From Vreelandella arcis (lineage in GTDB: Bacteria; Pseudomonadota; Gammaproteobacteria; Pseudomonadales; Halomonadaceae): a DNA stretch of 64,000 bases. Every line of letters begins with the position of its first letter. The first letter of the stretch is position 1. A program made the translations under genes and the position numbers. The DNA is taken from the NCBI RefSeq assembly GCF_900103865.1, contig NZ_FNII01000008.1:62001-126000 (forward strand), written 5' to 3'. The notes below the pieces were generated by a model. It did no database searches, was not told the origin of the DNA, and was given only the letters and a program-made list of their open reading frames with translations. This document shows positions 63,247 to 64,000 of the stretch, piece after piece.

Positions 63247-64000
63247 ATGTTTCATGGTGGCGTGTTAGTCGCGGTATCGCTAGTGTATATCGCGGTGCTA
63301 TTCGCTATCGCCTGGTACGGCGACCGTCGAGCCCGCACCGTCGGGTCTACCCGGCGCCGACCGATCATTTATAGCCTTACCCTGGCTATTTATTGCACCT
63401 CCTGGACGTTTTACGGAGCCGTGGGACAGGCGGCGACGGACGGCTGGTCGTTTGCCAGTATTTTTGTGGGGCCCATCCTCACCTTTTTATTATTTTGGCC
63501 CGTGCTAGCGAAAATGATCCGCGTGGCCAAGCATCAAAACGTTACCTCCATCGCCGATTTTATTGCTTCGCGCTACGGTAAAACTCAGTCACTCGCGGCC
63601 TTTGCCAGCCTTATTGCGCTGGTCGGCACCCTGCCCTATATCGCCCTACAGCTAAAAGCCGTGTCGACGACCTTCAGCGTATTAACCGCCGAAGGCGATA
63701 TGACCAATACGCCGCTGTTTGGCGACACCGCCTTTTATGTGGCGGTGGTCATGGCGATTTTCGCCATCTTGTTTGGCACGCGGCACACCGATGCCACCGA
63801 GCATCACGAAGGGTTGATCCACGCGGTAGCCTTTGAGTCGGTGGTCAAATTGCTCGCCTTTGTCGTGCTCGGCGCGTTCGTCACCTGGGGCATGTTCGAC
63901 GGTTTGGCTGAGCTGATGGGCTATGCGGAAACGCAACTGGAACTCCAGCGCCAGCTTGCCAACCAGGACTTTGGCCAAAGCTTTTGGGCACAAACGCTGC
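63247..64000 (+). CDS. SSS-domain sensor histidine kinase (CrbS/CbrA-like), N-terminal part
   Basis: Partial protein; 251 residues are visible before the window ends. From ATG 63247 (GGGAGAA upstream) the frame shows a symporter-like domain: LVAVSLVYIAVLFAIAWYGD, IYSLTLAIYCTSWTFYGAVG, GPILTFLLFWPVLAKMIRVA, QNVTSIADFIASRYGKTQSL and LVGTLPYIALQLKAVSTTF. SYCTSWTFYG-type and TSIADFIASRYGKS-type motifs mark the kinases CbrA and CrbS, whose symporter domain precedes PAS, HisKA and receiver domains. CrbS controls acetate use, matching the symporter next to it. The kinase part lies outside the window. Confidence 0.85.
   Translation, partial: MFHGGVLVAVSLVYIAVLFAIAWYGDRRARTVGSTRRRPIIYSLTLAIYCTSWTFYGAVGQAATDGWSFASIFVGPILTFLLFWPVLAKMIRVAKHQNVTSIADFIASRYGKTQSLAAFASLIALVGTLPYIALQLKAVSTTFSVLTAEGDMTNTPLFGDTAFYVAVVMAIFAILFGTRHTDATEHHEGLIHAVAFESVVKLLAFVVLGAFVTWGMFDGLAELMGYAETQLELQRQLANQDFGQSFWAQTL

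Noticed and set aside
1..64000. CRISPR arrays, insertion sequences, prophage or integrase genes
   Set aside because: No spaced direct repeats, transposase, integrase or phage structural genes are evident in any frame.

Overview
The window reads as chromosomal DNA of a moderately halophilic gammaproteobacterium, most likely Halomonas or a close relative. This is an inference from gene content: a BCCT choline/betaine-type carrier, two TRAP systems (one with a TeaD-like universal stress protein), ExaC/ErbR-type ethanol genes, a glycolate operon and an acetate-type symporter cluster. No rRNA or other taxonomic marker is present. Genes are dense on both strands, and the only clearly accessory stretches are about 25.3-26.3 kb and 37.4-40.2 kb.

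Layout: 0-3.8 kb holds a BaeSR-like envelope-stress two-component system, an esterase and a Spy/CpxP-like periplasmic protein. 3.9-7.9 kb holds a BCCT carrier and a SulP anion transporter. 8-16.7 kb holds alcohol and aldehyde dehydrogenases, a LuxR-type response regulator, and a four-gene overlapping signalling operon (molybdopterin-domain-like secreted protein, membrane hybrid kinase with Hpt, NosP-like FIST protein, NahK/ErcS'-like hybrid kinase). 16.8-24.2 kb holds a TAXI-type TRAP transporter with UspA and a DctPQM TRAP transporter. 24.4-30.9 kb holds a DMT exporter, an orphan ParA inserted between duplicated flanks, a DUF192 protein, modABC and pyruvate kinase.

30.9-43.3 kb is a purine/urate degradation cluster: allA, allE, puuE, a hydantoin/allantoin racemase, two NCS1 permeases, a GntR-family regulator, puuD, uraH and uraD. 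It is tied together by a repeated TTGTATACAA-type palindrome in its promoters. An AT-richer island interrupts it, with a PD-(D/E)XK-like protein, a membrane protein of unknown role, a decayed ccdAB toxin-antitoxin pair (nonsense codon, frameshift and truncation) and an apparently intact higBA-2-type pair.

43.4-51.2 kb holds a phasin, a glutathione transferase and the glycolate genes (LctP/GlcA permease, glcDEFG) with two palindromic operators. 51.2-51.7 kb is a duplicated tRNA-Val/tRNA-Asp array. 51.8-57.2 kb holds a hydrolase, hemN with an Anr/FNR box, the fnr/anr gene, ttcA and a cation/proton antiporter. 57.3-64 kb resembles the acetate-switch loci of Vibrio and Pseudomonas: an exonuclease-fold protein without catalytic acids, a cNMP/CBS/DUF294 protein, a DUF4212 small subunit, a VC_2705-type symporter, a small membrane protein and the start of an SSS-domain (CrbS/CbrA-like) histidine kinase that runs off the edge.

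No CRISPR array, prophage, insertion sequence or transposase was seen. The points most worth checking are the NosP/NahK signalling operon, the shared purine-cluster operator, the decayed ccdAB in the island, the duplicated flanks of parA, and the catalytically dead exonuclease paired with DUF294.
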